From assembly GCF_014217565.1 (NCBI RefSeq), contig NZ_CP043661.1, forward strand, positions 3,968,001 to 4,032,000: a DNA stretch of 64,000 nucleotides, in the 5' to 3' direction. The stretch is from Kribbella qitaiheensis (lineage in GTDB: Bacteria > Actinomycetota > Actinomycetes > Propionibacteriales > Kribbellaceae). The stretch's first letter is position 1. Every line of letters begins with the position of its first letter. Position numbers and translations under genes: made by a program. Below the pieces are notes generated by a model that saw only the letters and a program-made list of their open reading frames with translations, was not told where the DNA came from and made no database searches. Of this stretch, positions 44,946-54,034 are shown piece after piece.

Positions 44946-46367
44946 GTGGAGCCGATCGAGATTTCCGGGGTGGGGCTGACGCCGTTGGACGCGGTCTCGC
45001 TCGGGCAGCGCCGGACGCCGGTGCAGCTGGCCGAGACCGCCCGCAAGAAGATGGCCGAATCGGCCGTGGCGGTGGCCGAGATCGCCCTGCATCGGCCGGT
45101 CTACGGGCGGACCACCGGCGTCGGCGCCAACCGGGACGTGCTGACCAGCGACCCGGAACACGGCGCCCGGCTGCTCAAATCCCACTCGACCACCGGCACC
45201 ACGTCGTACCCGAAGGACGTGGTCCGGCTCGGGCTGCTGATCCGGGTCAACCAGCTCGCCGCCGGTGGGTCCGGCTTGGCGCCGGAGGTGGCTGACGCGA
45301 TCGTTGGCCTGCTCAACAACGACGCCCTCCCCGATCTGCACCGCGGTGGCGCGATCGGCACCGGCGACCTCGGCCCGCTCGCGGAACTCGGCCTCGCCCT
45401 CGGCGACGTCATCGACGGCACCAGCGCACTGCCGCTGCTGTCCAGCAACGCACTCACGCTGGCCGACACCTGCCTCGCGTACGTCGAAGCGGCCACCCTG
45501 ATCAACGTCGTACCGCTGGTCGGGGCTCTGTCCCATGTCGCCCTGCGCGGCAACGCCGAGGTGTACGACGAACGGGTTCACGAGGCGCGACCGCAGCCCG
45601 GCCAGGTCCGCGTGGCCCGCCGGATGCGTGGCCTGCTGGACGACCTCCCGCTGCCACCGGCGCGAGTCCAGGACCCGTTCGGCCTGCGCGCGTTCGCTCA
45701 GGTGCTGGGGCCGGCCGTCGACCATGTCGATGCCCTCGGCAACGCTTTGATGATCGACATCAACGCCTCCGCCGAGAACCCGTTGGTGGCCGGTGACACT
45801 GTGCTGCACAACGGAAACTGGCACGCGATGCCGATCGCACTGGCCCTGGATTCGCTGCGGCTGAGCCTGCACAGCGTCGCGACGCTGTCCACGTCCCGTG
45901 TCGCGAACCTGGTCGATCCGGACTTCACCGGGCTCAGCCGCTTCCTGGCCAGCGGCGCCGAGGCGAGCTCTGGCGTGATGATGATCGAGTACGTCGCGCA
46001 CGACGCGCTTGCCTCGGTCCGCTCGACCGCGCAACCGGCGACGCTCGGCACGGCGACCTTGTCTCGTGGCGCCGAACACCACGCCAGCTTTGCGCCGCAG
46101 GCCGCAGTACTGACTGCTCAGTTGCTTGACGCACTCCGTGACGTCCTCGCCTGCGAGCTCGTCACGGCTGTCCGCGCGGTCCGGCTGGCCGGCATCGAAC
46201 CTGACCAACTCGCCCCGGCCTCCGTCGGTCCATGGCTCGCGGATGCGCTGGCCGCGCTCCCCGGCGACCTCACGGACCGATCCCTGCGCGACGACCTGGA
46301 GATCGGCCGGGGTCTGCTGACCCAGTGGGGCGATCGCCAGGTCGAGCACCCGGCCGAGTCGGGCTAG
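44946..46367 (+). CDS. Histidine/aromatic ammonia-lyase-like protein with altered MIO motif
   Basis: The protein is about 473 residues from a GTG at 44946 (another in frame at 44940; no strong ribosome site). The fold is that of HAL/PAL lyases: PVYGRTTGVGANR keeps the catalytic Tyr, QDPFGLRAFAQV keeps the Arg but has Phe for Tyr, ENPLV and NGNWHAMP match the substrate region, and GAEHHASF keeps the Glu. The MIO site reads GGAIGTGDLGPL instead of the usual G-x-x-G-A-S-G-D-L: one residue is missing and the Ser is Thr. INGT is also lost (LSSNAL). A normal MIO cofactor cannot be formed in the standard way, so the reaction is unknown. Confidence 0.8.
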   Translation: MEPIEISGVGLTPLDAVSLGQRRTPVQLAETARKKMAESAVAVAEIALHRPVYGRTTGVGANRDVLTSDPEHGARLLKSHSTTGTTSYPKDVVRLGLLIRVNQLAAGGSGLAPEVADAIVGLLNNDALPDLHRGGAIGTGDLGPLAELGLALGDVIDGTSALPLLSSNALTLADTCLAYVEAATLINVVPLVGALSHVALRGNAEVYDERVHEARPQPGQVRVARRMRGLLDDLPLPPARVQDPFGLRAFAQVLGPAVDHVDALGNALMIDINASAENPLVAGDTVLHNGNWHAMPIALALDSLRLSLHSVATLSTSRVANLVDPDFTGLSRFLASGAEASSGVMMIEYVAHDALASVRSTAQPATLGTATLSRGAEHHASFAPQAAVLTAQLLDALRDVLACELVTAVRAVRLAGIEPDQLAPASVGPWLADALAALPGDLTDRSLRDDLEIGRGLLTQWGDRQVEHPAESG

Positions 46368-46379
46368 CGCGTTAGTCGG

Positions 46380-47624
46380 TCAGCCGACCAGGTTCAGGTC
46401 GAAGCTGCGGGCCATCGCGCTGAAGCCGGCCGCGTTCGGGTGCAGGTGGTCGCCGCTGTCGTACCCGGGCATGATCCGGAGCGGCTGCTTCGGGTCGCGG
46501 ACCGCGGCCTCGAAGTCGACGACACCCTCGTACTCACCGGACGTCCGGATCCAGTGGTTCACGGCCTGGCGGGCGATCTCACCGCCGACCGTGTACTGCG
46601 GCGAGGCCCAGTACGGCGTGAGTGTCGCGCCGTACGCCTTCAACCCGGCGGCGTGCGCCCGCGCGATCAACTGCCGATGCGCCGCGATCACCTGCGTCGC
46701 CGAGATCGCGCCCCGGGTCAGCCGGATGTCGTTGATCCCTTCGAGCACGACGACACCCTGTACGCCGGTCCGCCGGACCACGTCTCGCTCGAACCGGCCG
46801 ATCGCCGCCTCACCCGAGTTCCCGGCGTTCGCGAGCAGCCTGTTCCCCGCGATCCCCGCGTTCAGGGCGCCGACGCCGCGCAGGATGAGCAGGTCCGCGA
46901 GCTGGTCCGGGTAGCGCAGGTTCTTGTCCATCGGCGTCGCCGCGCCGTCGGTGATCGAGTCGCCGAACAACACCAGCGCGCCCCTCGCCGTCCCACGCAC
47001 ATCCACCTCGGAGACGACGAAGCGGGCCATCCCGGGAACCTTCCGGTACTGCGGTCCGCCGCCGGCCGTCTGCTCGCCGTACGCGCTGAAGGCCGTCGCA
47101 TACCCGGCCGGGTGCTGGGTCAACGGCCCGGTCGCGGTCGGGAAGTAGGTGCTGACCACCAGGTCGCTGTCCTCCGCGACCGGCAACGCCAGCGGATCCG
47201 ACATCACCTCGGCGCCGACCGGGATCGTGACCGCGCCCTTGCCCCGGAAGGTGATCGGAAGCACCTGCAGGATCTCGACGTTCGGCGTCGCGGCCGGCAT
47301 CGTCTTGCGCGGTACGACGGTGGTCCGGCCGACGACCAACGGCCTGGTCCCGAACCGGTTGGACAGCCGCACCCGCACCGAACTGCCACCGACGGAAAGG
47401 TGCGTCACCTGCCGCAAGGTCGCGTTGGCGACGCCGGTCGCGGACAGACCGGTCTTGTCCGCCTCCGTGACCGCGGTCGCCCAACTGCCGACCCAGTCCC
47501 CCGCCTTGCGAACCTGAGCAGGCGGTTGCCCACCCTCTGGCGGGAGCGGCGCGGCCGGCTGCACAACGGCGACGACAGCAGCGATCGCAGAAATCAGCGA
47601 CTGCACCCAGCTGTCACTCACCAC
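46380..47624 (-). CDS. Secreted SGNH/GDSL hydrolase
   Basis: The 414-residue protein has an N-terminal hydrophobic segment (about residues 7-25) that may be a signal peptide, a beta-sandwich-like region (WVGSWATAVTEA to about 190), then the SGNH catalytic domain: block I LVLFGDSITDGAAT (Ser, about residue 221), block III EGINDI (Asn) and block V DHLHPNAAG (Asp-x-x-His). This is the common two-domain actinobacterial carbohydrate esterase/lipase-like architecture. The substrate is unknown. It is convergent with the HAL-like gene. Confidence 0.87.
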   Translation of the reverse strand: MVSDSWVQSLISAIAAVVAVVQPAAPLPPEGGQPPAQVRKAGDWVGSWATAVTEADKTGLSATGVANATLRQVTHLSVGGSSVRVRLSNRFGTRPLVVGRTTVVPRKTMPAATPNVEILQVLPITFRGKGAVTIPVGAEVMSDPLALPVAEDSDLVVSTYFPTATGPLTQHPAGYATAFSAYGEQTAGGGPQYRKVPGMARFVVSEVDVRGTARGALVLFGDSITDGAATPMDKNLRYPDQLADLLILRGVGALNAGIAGNRLLANAGNSGEAAIGRFERDVVRRTGVQGVVVLEGINDIRLTRGAISATQVIAAHRQLIARAHAAGLKAYGATLTPYWASPQYTVGGEIARQAVNHWIRTSGEYEGVVDFEAAVRDPKQPLRIMPGYDSGDHLHPNAAGFSAMARSFDLNLVG

Positions 47625-47719
47625 GATCAGTCGGCCTCCTCACGACCGCCGATTCTGTCACGACCACACAGTCATCCTGCCCGCCTCGTCCCGCCCTATA
47701 CCAAATCTGAACGCGGCGA

Positions 47720-48574
47720 TCAGCTCGTCGGTAGCCGGTCGTAGGCCTTCAGGACGCGGAGGGCCCGGAGGGTTTCGACGCCGCGGTACTCGAGTTCGGC
47801 GGCCGGGCCCGGGGGCTCCCAGGTGATGGCCCAGCCACCGTCGGGCTGCTGGTCGGCGATCAGGCGGTCCAGGTGGCCGGCGATCTGGTCGTCGGTGAAC
47901 AGTGGTCGCCAGGCGCTGTCCGGCGCCGGAGCGAAGTGCAGAGGCGTCACGCCGTACTCCGGGTCGTCGGCCCTGGCTCGGTAGAAGGAGACCTTGGCGA
48001 GGTGCTCCCGGACCGGTTCGAGGTCGACCTCACCCGGTCCGTGTTCGAGGTACTCCATCGACTCGTGCAGGGCGTGGGCGTCACCGGGGAAGCCGTTCGC
48101 GAGGATCTTCGCACACCAGGTCGCCGCCTGCTCCCGCCACGGGTGCTCGACGCCGAGCGCGTACAGCCGCCCCACCAACCCCGCTGTCGGGTTGAGGTCG
48201 GGCTGGTAGGTCCATTCCGCCATGTGCTCGGCGCGCGGATAGTTCTCGATCGCGGGAGTGCACAACGAGACGGCGCCTTCGGGGGTCGCGACCGACTGCA
48301 GCCAGTCGCAGGCACGGCGTACCACCTCGTCGTCGCGGGCACCGGCCGCAAGCAGGACGTCGAAGGCGGTCTCCACATCGAGACCTTGGCTGTCCGGACA
48401 CCGCTTGTCCGGTTCCAGCGCGTGCCCGAAGCCACCGTCGGCGTTCTGGTAGCCGCGCAACGCGTCCACCACCCCGACCGGATCGGCACCTTCGAAGACG
48501 GTCGCGAACAACCGGCGTTCGACCAGCCGGCCGTCGGTACGGAGGAAGTCCCTGGCAGCAGTGAAGAGATCCAT
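47720..48574 (-). CDS. Terpene-cyclase/prenyltransferase-fold protein, function unknown
   Basis: The product is 284 residues from the ATG at 48574, which follows GGGGGAAGG. It is built of alpha-alpha barrel repeats like squalene cyclases and prenyltransferase beta subunits: LRGYQNADGGFGHALEPDKR near residue 40, CDWLQSVATPEGAVS near 90, LIADQQPDGGWAITWEPPG near the end. The catalytic DxDD of cyclases is not visible. Small proteins of this type occur widely in actinobacteria without known function. Confidence 0.75.
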   Translation of the reverse strand: MDLFTAARDFLRTDGRLVERRLFATVFEGADPVGVVDALRGYQNADGGFGHALEPDKRCPDSQGLDVETAFDVLLAAGARDDEVVRRACDWLQSVATPEGAVSLCTPAIENYPRAEHMAEWTYQPDLNPTAGLVGRLYALGVEHPWREQAATWCAKILANGFPGDAHALHESMEYLEHGPGEVDLEPVREHLAKVSFYRARADDPEYGVTPLHFAPAPDSAWRPLFTDDQIAGHLDRLIADQQPDGGWAITWEPPGPAAELEYRGVETLRALRVLKAYDRLPTS

Positions 48575-48640
48575 ACCGCAACCTTCCCCCACCCGCCGCA
48601 GCGCTGTCTTGAAGGAATCGGACGACCCCAACGGGGTGGC

Positions 48641-49543
48641 ATGATCGCGGGCATGATCGACGACCTGTATACCGATGTGCTCGACGAGGACCTGGTTCGC
48701 CCTGACGGCAGGACAGTGGCCTGGACCCGGACAGGATCCGGTACGCCGTTGCTGCGGCTACCCGGTACGCCGGGCTCACGGTGGAGCATCCGGGCCGATC
48801 GGTCGGCCTGGACCGAGCGTGGATTGCAGGTCATCACGACCGAGCGACCCGGCTTCGGGCGATCCAGCCGACTGCCCGGACGGAAGTTCCGGGACCACTC
48901 GGACGACCTGGCCGCGATCCTGGATCATCTCGGTCTGGACCGGGTCTATCTGATGGGCGGCAGTGGCGGCGGTCCGCACGTGCTCGCGTTCGCCGCACAT
49001 CACCCGGATCGGGTCATTGCTGCCACGATCACGGTCGGCTCCCCGCCGATGGAGGACCACGAGTACGACGAGATGATCCCGCTCAACGCTGCCGCCTTCC
49101 GGGCCGCGCGGAACGGCGACGAGACCGCCCTCCGGGAGGTTCTCACCCCCTCGTACGAGGCGATGGCCACGGCGCCGCTGGCCGGGCTGGAAGCAGCGAT
49201 GACGGCCGCGCCGGCGTCCGACCTCGAGGTGATGAGCGACCCGCAATGGCGGATCGGCCTGACCAAAGCGCTCCAGGCCGCCTTCGCGCAGGGCATCGAC
49301 GGCTGGGTGGACGAGACGCTCGCGATCGGCGCCGAGTGGACCGATATCGACCTGACCGCGATCAGCACCGCCCTGACCTGGTGGCATGGGGTGGCCGACC
49401 GCAACTGTCCGTTCGAAGCCGCCCAGCGGCTGATCGACAAGTTGCCGACAGCAACATTGCGCGAACTCGGCGACGCCGGCCACTTCGAGCCCTACCGCCG
49501 CGAGCCGGAGATCCTCGACGAGCTGCTCGCCCGCGGAGCCTGA
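48641..49543 (+). CDS. Alpha/beta hydrolase
   Basis: The 300-residue hydrolase starts at the ATG 48641 (MIAGMIDDLYTDV), preceded by GGGGTGG; the ATG at 48653 is the alternative. It has RTGSGTPLLRLPGTPGSRWS (oxyanion region), ERPGFGRSSRL, a nucleophile elbow YLMGGSGGGPHV (Ser near residue 108) and the catalytic His in GDAGHFEPYRREPE. The elbow GGSGGG is typical of cytosolic actinobacterial hydrolases. The substrate is unknown. It is divergent from the cyclase-fold gene. Confidence 0.88.
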   Translation: MIAGMIDDLYTDVLDEDLVRPDGRTVAWTRTGSGTPLLRLPGTPGSRWSIRADRSAWTERGLQVITTERPGFGRSSRLPGRKFRDHSDDLAAILDHLGLDRVYLMGGSGGGPHVLAFAAHHPDRVIAATITVGSPPMEDHEYDEMIPLNAAAFRAARNGDETALREVLTPSYEAMATAPLAGLEAAMTAAPASDLEVMSDPQWRIGLTKALQAAFAQGIDGWVDETLAIGAEWTDIDLTAISTALTWWHGVADRNCPFEAAQRLIDKLPTATLRELGDAGHFEPYRREPEILDELLARGA

Positions 49544-49550
49544 TCTGCCG

Positions 49551-49625
49551 CTAGTGCCCCGAGTTCGAAGTTGTTTGACAGTGGGCGCCGGTCCACGTCA
49601 AAGAACTTCGGACTCGGGGCACTAG
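49551..49625. terminator. Long bidirectional hairpin between hydrolase and corA
   Basis: A 29-nt arm (49551-49579, starting CTAGTGCCCCGAGT) pairs with 49597-49625 with two mismatches across a 17-nt loop. It fills the gap between convergent genes and its right arm contains the corA stop codon. The stem is much longer than a usual terminator. Confidence 0.85.
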
Positions 49626-50638
49626 AGCCAGCCGCGCTTCTTGAAGACGGCGTACAGGCCCAGGCTGACGCAGAACATCAGGACCAGGGCGAACGGGTAG
49701 CCGACCTGCCAATGCAGCTCCGGCATGTGGGTGAAGTTCATCCCGTAGACCGTGCCGACCAGGGTCGGGGCGAACAGGATGGCGGCCCAGGAGGAGATCC
49801 GCTTGACCTCTTCGTTCTGCCGCAGGCTCAACTCGGACAGCCGCTGCGTCTCGTCGTTCTGGCGCTGCGCGACCAGCGTGCCGTTGACGCCGATCAGGTT
49901 GATCAGCAGCACCTTGAACCCTGCCGACTGGTCCACCACCCGTTCGACATGGTCGGCCACGTCGCGCAGATTGCGCTGCAGCTCCTCACCGATGCCGTAC
50001 TTCTCGAACCCGGCCCGCAGCTCCGCCAGCATCGCCGGCAGCGGCTGGGTGGCGCGCATGAACTTCACCACCTCGCGCAGCAGCTCGTAGATCCGTCGCG
50101 ACACCTCGGGATCGCCGTTGAAGACCTGGTCCTCGATCTCGTCGATGTCACCCTGCAGCCCGTCGACGACCGGCTGGTACTCGTCGACGACCTGGTCGAG
50201 GATCGCGTAGAGGACCGCCTCGGGCCCGAGCTTCAGCAGCTCCGGCGTCTCCTCCAGCCGTTTGCGAACCTCACCCAGGTCGGGCGATTCGGCCTGCCGG
50301 ACCGTGACGACGAAGTCCTTGCCGGTGAAGACGTGCAGCTCGCCGAACTCCACCCGTTCGACGTCGTCCTGGTACCGCGCTGAGCGCAGTACGGTGAAGA
50401 GCACCTCGTCGTACCGCTCCAGCTTCGGTCGCTGGTGGGCGGAGATGGTGTCTTCGACCGCGAGCCGATGGAACCCGAACTCGTCCCCGACCGACTCGAT
50501 CTCCACCGGATCCGGCCGGTAAAGCCCGATCCAGGCCATCCCACCGGTTCCCCGGAGTGCCTGATAGGTCTCGTCGAGGCCGTCCGGCTCGGCGGTCCGC
50601 CGGCCGTCCACATAGACGGCGTTGTCGACCACACTCAC
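49622..50638 (-). CDS. corA: CorA-type magnesium/cobalt transporter
   Basis: The 338-residue protein has a large soluble N-terminal domain with long helices (VVDEYQPVVDGLQGDIDEIEDQVF) and two C-terminal membrane helices with the diagnostic YGMNFTHMPELHW loop. The second helix ends in a basic KKRGWL. The start is a GTG with a strong AAGGAGG. Upstream, toward kdpE, lies a 19-bp tandem repeat. It probably carries Mg2+ across the membrane as a pentamer. Confidence 0.95.
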   Translation of the reverse strand: MSVVDNAVYVDGRRTAEPDGLDETYQALRGTGGMAWIGLYRPDPVEIESVGDEFGFHRLAVEDTISAHQRPKLERYDEVLFTVLRSARYQDDVERVEFGELHVFTGKDFVVTVRQAESPDLGEVRKRLEETPELLKLGPEAVLYAILDQVVDEYQPVVDGLQGDIDEIEDQVFNGDPEVSRRIYELLREVVKFMRATQPLPAMLAELRAGFEKYGIGEELQRNLRDVADHVERVVDQSAGFKVLLINLIGVNGTLVAQRQNDETQRLSELSLRQNEEVKRISSWAAILFAPTLVGTVYGMNFTHMPELHWQVGYPFALVLMFCVSLGLYAVFKKRGWL

Positions 50639-50679
50639 AACGGAACCTCCTTCACGGCATCTGTCTTCCCTTCGCCTTC

Positions 50680-50754
50680 TTCCTTCCCTTCGCTTTTCTT
50701 CCTTCCCTTCGCTTTTCTTCCTTCCCTTCGCTTTTCTTCCTTCCCTTCGCTTTA
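50680..50754. repeat. Four tandem 19-bp purine/pyrimidine units between kdpE and corA
   Basis: TTCCTTCCCTTCGCTTTTC is repeated four times (50680-50698, 50699-50717, 50718-50736, and 50737-50754 incomplete). On the leftward transcript this reads as purine-rich GAAGGGAAGGAA blocks, each resembling a Shine-Dalgarno site. The last bases form the kdpE stop codon. Confidence 0.95.
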
Positions 50755-51429
50755 CGGCTCGAAGCGGTAGCCCATTCCAGGCTCAGTCAGTAGATGCACC
50801 GGCCGGGCCGGGTCGGCCTCGAGTTTGCGGCGTAGCTGACCCATATAGAAGCGCAGGTTGCCGCTGGCCGACTCGTAACCCGGTCCCCAGACCTCGATCA
50901 GCAGTTGCCGCTGCGACAAGAGTTTGCCGGGGTGCCGGATCAGCACCTCCAGCAGGTGCCACTCGGTCGGGGTCAGCCGGATGTCCTCTCCACTGTCCAG
51001 TGTGACTCGTTTCGCCGACAGATCCACGCTGGCACCGCCGACCACGACCACCGGCTGGTCCTGGGCCAGGTTGCTCCGGCGCAGTACCGCGCGCATCCGG
51101 GCGAGCAGCTCGTCGATGCCGAACGGCTTGGTCACGTAGTCGTCCGCGCCGGCGTCGAGGGCCTCGACCTTGTCCGTGCTGTCGGTCCGCCCGGACAGCA
51201 CCAGGATCGGCGCCTCGGTCCAGCCCCGCAGCCCCCGGATCACCTCGACGCCGTCGAAGTCCGGCAGCCCGAGGTCGAGAATCACCAGATCAGGCGGGTA
51301 CTGCGCGGCGACCTTGAGCGCCGCCGTACCGCTGTCGGCCACGTGCACCTCGTACCGCCTGGCCTTCAGGTTGATCTGCAACGCGCGGACGATCTGCGGT
51401 TCGTCGTCGACCACCAGGATCCTGGTCAT
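50752..51429 (-). CDS. kdpE: Response regulator KdpE (OmpR family)
   Basis: The 225-residue regulator has a receiver domain with phospho-Asp in PDLVILDLGLPDFDGVEVI (about residue 52) and Lys in YVTKPFG, and an OmpR-type winged helix (LTPTEWHLLEVLIRHPGKLLSQRQLL, YMGQLRRKLEADPARPVHLLTEPGMGYRFEP). It overlaps kdpD by 4 nt and activates kdpFABC when K+ is low. The gene ends directly in the 19-bp repeat array. Confidence 0.97.
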   Translation of the reverse strand: MTRILVVDDEPQIVRALQINLKARRYEVHVADSGTAALKVAAQYPPDLVILDLGLPDFDGVEVIRGLRGWTEAPILVLSGRTDSTDKVEALDAGADDYVTKPFGIDELLARMRAVLRRSNLAQDQPVVVVGGASVDLSAKRVTLDSGEDIRLTPTEWHLLEVLIRHPGKLLSQRQLLIEVWGPGYESASGNLRFYMGQLRRKLEADPARPVHLLTEPGMGYRFEP

Positions 51430-54011
51430 CCCTGCACCTCCGGGCCGGACGCGGACCGCTCCCGGCTGCCCGGGACCGGTGCATCACCTGACTGCAACGT
51501 TGCTACTGGCAACGATACGACCATGGTCAGGCCGCCTCCCGGGGTGTCGTCGGGTTGCAGCGACCCGTTCATCGCCTCGGTCAGCCCGCGCGCGAGCGCA
51601 AGCCCCAGCCCGACCCCGGTGGTGTTGTCGGTGTCCCCCAGCCGCTGGAAGGGCGCGAACACCCGGTCGCGATCCGCCCGCGGAATCCCCGGCCCGCGAT
51701 CCACCACTCTGATCTCGACCTGATCGCCCAGCGAGCTGCCAGTGACCAGTGGCCCCCGGCCGGCCGGTGAGTGCCGGACCGCGTTGGCCAGCAGGTTCGC
51801 GATCACCCGCTCCAGCAGGGCCGGGTCCGCGTCGACCAGCGGGAGCGTGTGCGGCAGGTCGACCGTCACCTCGTCGGCGGCGTCGCCCAACTCGGCCAGG
51901 ACTCCGGGCATGATCTCGTCCAGCGCCATCGGCCGGGTTAAGACCGGCAGTACTCCGGCCTGCAGGCGGCTGAGATCGAGCAGGTTGTCCACCAACCGGG
52001 TCAGCCGGTCCAGCGACTCGTCCGCCGTTTCGAGCAACTCGTCCCGCTCGGACGGACTCCAGTCCACGTCCGAGCTTCGAAGGCTGGTCACCGATGCCTT
52101 GGCCGACGCCAGCGGCGATCGCAGATCGTGGCCCACCGCCCGAAGCAGCGCAGTACGGAGTTTGTCCGCCGCTGCCAGGGGTTTCGCCTCGGCGGCGGCT
52201 TCGCTGAGCCGGGCCTTGTCCACCAGTGCGGCAGCGTGGGCCGCGAAGGCGCCGACCAAGCGACGCTCGTCGGCAGCCAGCGTCCGGCCCTGCAGAACCA
52301 GGACCAGGCCGTCCCGGCCGGGGATCTCGGCGTCGCCGTCCTCCGGGCGCCGGCAGGTCGGCGTACCGGCTGATGCGATGGGTCGCCAGGTCTCCGTCAG
52401 CTCATCGGTCTCCAGCCGTTCCATCAGGCAGGCGCCGGCCATGCCGAAGGCCTCCCGGACTCGCTCGAGCAATGCGGGCAGCGCGGTCTCGCCGCGCAGG
52501 ACGCTGCCGGCCAGGGTCGCCAGCGTCTCCGACTCCGCCGCGGACCGGGCGGCCTGCCGGGTCCGCCGGGCAGCGCGGTCCACCACCGAACTGACCAGGC
52601 CGGCAACCAGGACGAAGCTGATCAGCGCCAGCACGTTGTTGACTTCGGCAATGTTGAAGGTCCGGGTCGGCGGGGTGAAGAAGTAGTTCAGCACCACACT
52701 GCCGGCCAACGCGGCCAGGATCGCCGGCCAGAGTCCACCCACCAAGGCGACTACGACGACCGCCAAGAGGAACGCGAGCACGTTGCTGGTCAGGTTGAGG
52801 GTGTCGCCACCCAGGTCGAGCAGGACGGCCAGCACCGGCGGCAGGAGCACGGCCAGCGCGAACCCATAGATCAGTCGCCGCCGGGACAGGCTGCCCTCGA
52901 CCCGGGGCAGCCGGCCACGGCCGCGCTCGGAGTGCGTGACGATGTGCACGTCGATGTCGCCCGAGTTCCGGATCGAACTGGTCCCGATCCCCGGCCCGCT
53001 GAACAACGCCGCCAGCCTCGACCGGCGGCTGTCACCCAGCACCAGTTGGGTGGCGTTCTCGGCGCGCGCGAACGACAACAGCGCTTCGGTCACGTTCTCG
53101 CCGACGACCTGGTGATAGCTGCCGCCGAGACTCTCGACGAGCTGACGTTGCTGGGCCAGCTTGGCCGGGTTGGCGCCGGTCAGCCCGTCGGAGCGGGCGA
53201 TGTGGAGGGCGAGCAGATCCCCGCCGGAGGAGCGGGCGGCGATGCGAGCGGCACGCCGGATCAGGGTCTCGCCTTCGGGTCCGCCGGTGAGCGCGACCAC
53301 GACCCGTTCGCGCGCCTCCCAGGTGGAGTCGATGTCATGTTGGGAACGGTACTGCTGCAGGCCGGCGTCGACGCGGTCCGCCAGCCACAACAGGGCCAGT
53401 TCGCGCAGGGCGGACAGGTTGCCGACCCGGAAGTAGTTGCCCAGGGCAGCGTCGATCTTGTCCGCCTGGTAGACGTTCCCGTGCGCCATCCGGCGGCGCA
53501 ACGCCTCCGGGGTCATGTCGACCAGCTCGATCTGGTCCGCGGCCCGGACCACCCGGTCCGGCACGGTCTCCTGCTGCGGTACGCCGGTGATCTTCTCGAC
53601 CACGTCGTTGATCGACTCCAGGTGCTGGATGTTGACCGCCGAGATCACGTCGATCCCGGCCGTCAGCAGCTCGTCGATGTCCTCCCAGCGCTTGGCGTTC
53701 CGGCTGCCCGGAACGTTGCTGTGGGCAAGCTCGTCGACGAGCACCACCTCGGGCCGCCGGGCCAGCACCGCGTCCAGGTCGAGTTCGGTGAAGCTTGCGC
53801 CCCGGTGGTCCAGGATCTTGCGCGGGATCACTTCGAGGCCTTCGATCATGACAGCGGTGTGCTCGCGGCCGTGGGTCTCGACCAGGCCGACCACCACGTC
53901 CGTACCGCGTTCCCGCCGCCGGGACGCCTCGCCCAGCATCTTGTAGGTCTTGCCGACGCCGGGCGCGGCACCGAGGTAGACCCTCAGATGCCCGCGACCG
54001 CTGCTACTCAT
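51426..54011 (-). CDS. kdpD: Sensor kinase KdpD
   Basis: The 861-residue kinase has the KdpD N-terminal domain with Walker A GAAPGVGKTYKML (residues of about 12-24) and VLVDELAHSN, then a USP-like domain, four membrane helices (about 375-475, LLPPVLAVLLDLGG), a GAF-like region, the H-box ALLRAVGHDLRSPLASAKASV and HATPase motifs (NLLANAVRHSPAG, VDRGPGIPRADRD, GVGLGLALARGL). It senses K+ limitation. It starts 23 bp after kdpC. Confidence 0.97.
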   Translation of the reverse strand: MSSSGRGHLRVYLGAAPGVGKTYKMLGEASRRRERGTDVVVGLVETHGREHTAVMIEGLEVIPRKILDHRGASFTELDLDAVLARRPEVVLVDELAHSNVPGSRNAKRWEDIDELLTAGIDVISAVNIQHLESINDVVEKITGVPQQETVPDRVVRAADQIELVDMTPEALRRRMAHGNVYQADKIDAALGNYFRVGNLSALRELALLWLADRVDAGLQQYRSQHDIDSTWEARERVVVALTGGPEGETLIRRAARIAARSSGGDLLALHIARSDGLTGANPAKLAQQRQLVESLGGSYHQVVGENVTEALLSFARAENATQLVLGDSRRSRLAALFSGPGIGTSSIRNSGDIDVHIVTHSERGRGRLPRVEGSLSRRRLIYGFALAVLLPPVLAVLLDLGGDTLNLTSNVLAFLLAVVVVALVGGLWPAILAALAGSVVLNYFFTPPTRTFNIAEVNNVLALISFVLVAGLVSSVVDRAARRTRQAARSAAESETLATLAGSVLRGETALPALLERVREAFGMAGACLMERLETDELTETWRPIASAGTPTCRRPEDGDAEIPGRDGLVLVLQGRTLAADERRLVGAFAAHAAALVDKARLSEAAAEAKPLAAADKLRTALLRAVGHDLRSPLASAKASVTSLRSSDVDWSPSERDELLETADESLDRLTRLVDNLLDLSRLQAGVLPVLTRPMALDEIMPGVLAELGDAADEVTVDLPHTLPLVDADPALLERVIANLLANAVRHSPAGRGPLVTGSSLGDQVEIRVVDRGPGIPRADRDRVFAPFQRLGDTDNTTGVGLGLALARGLTEAMNGSLQPDDTPGGGLTMVVSLPVATLQSGDAPVPGSRERSASGPEVQG

Positions 54012-54034
54012 AGCTCCATCGTCTCAGCCCATAC

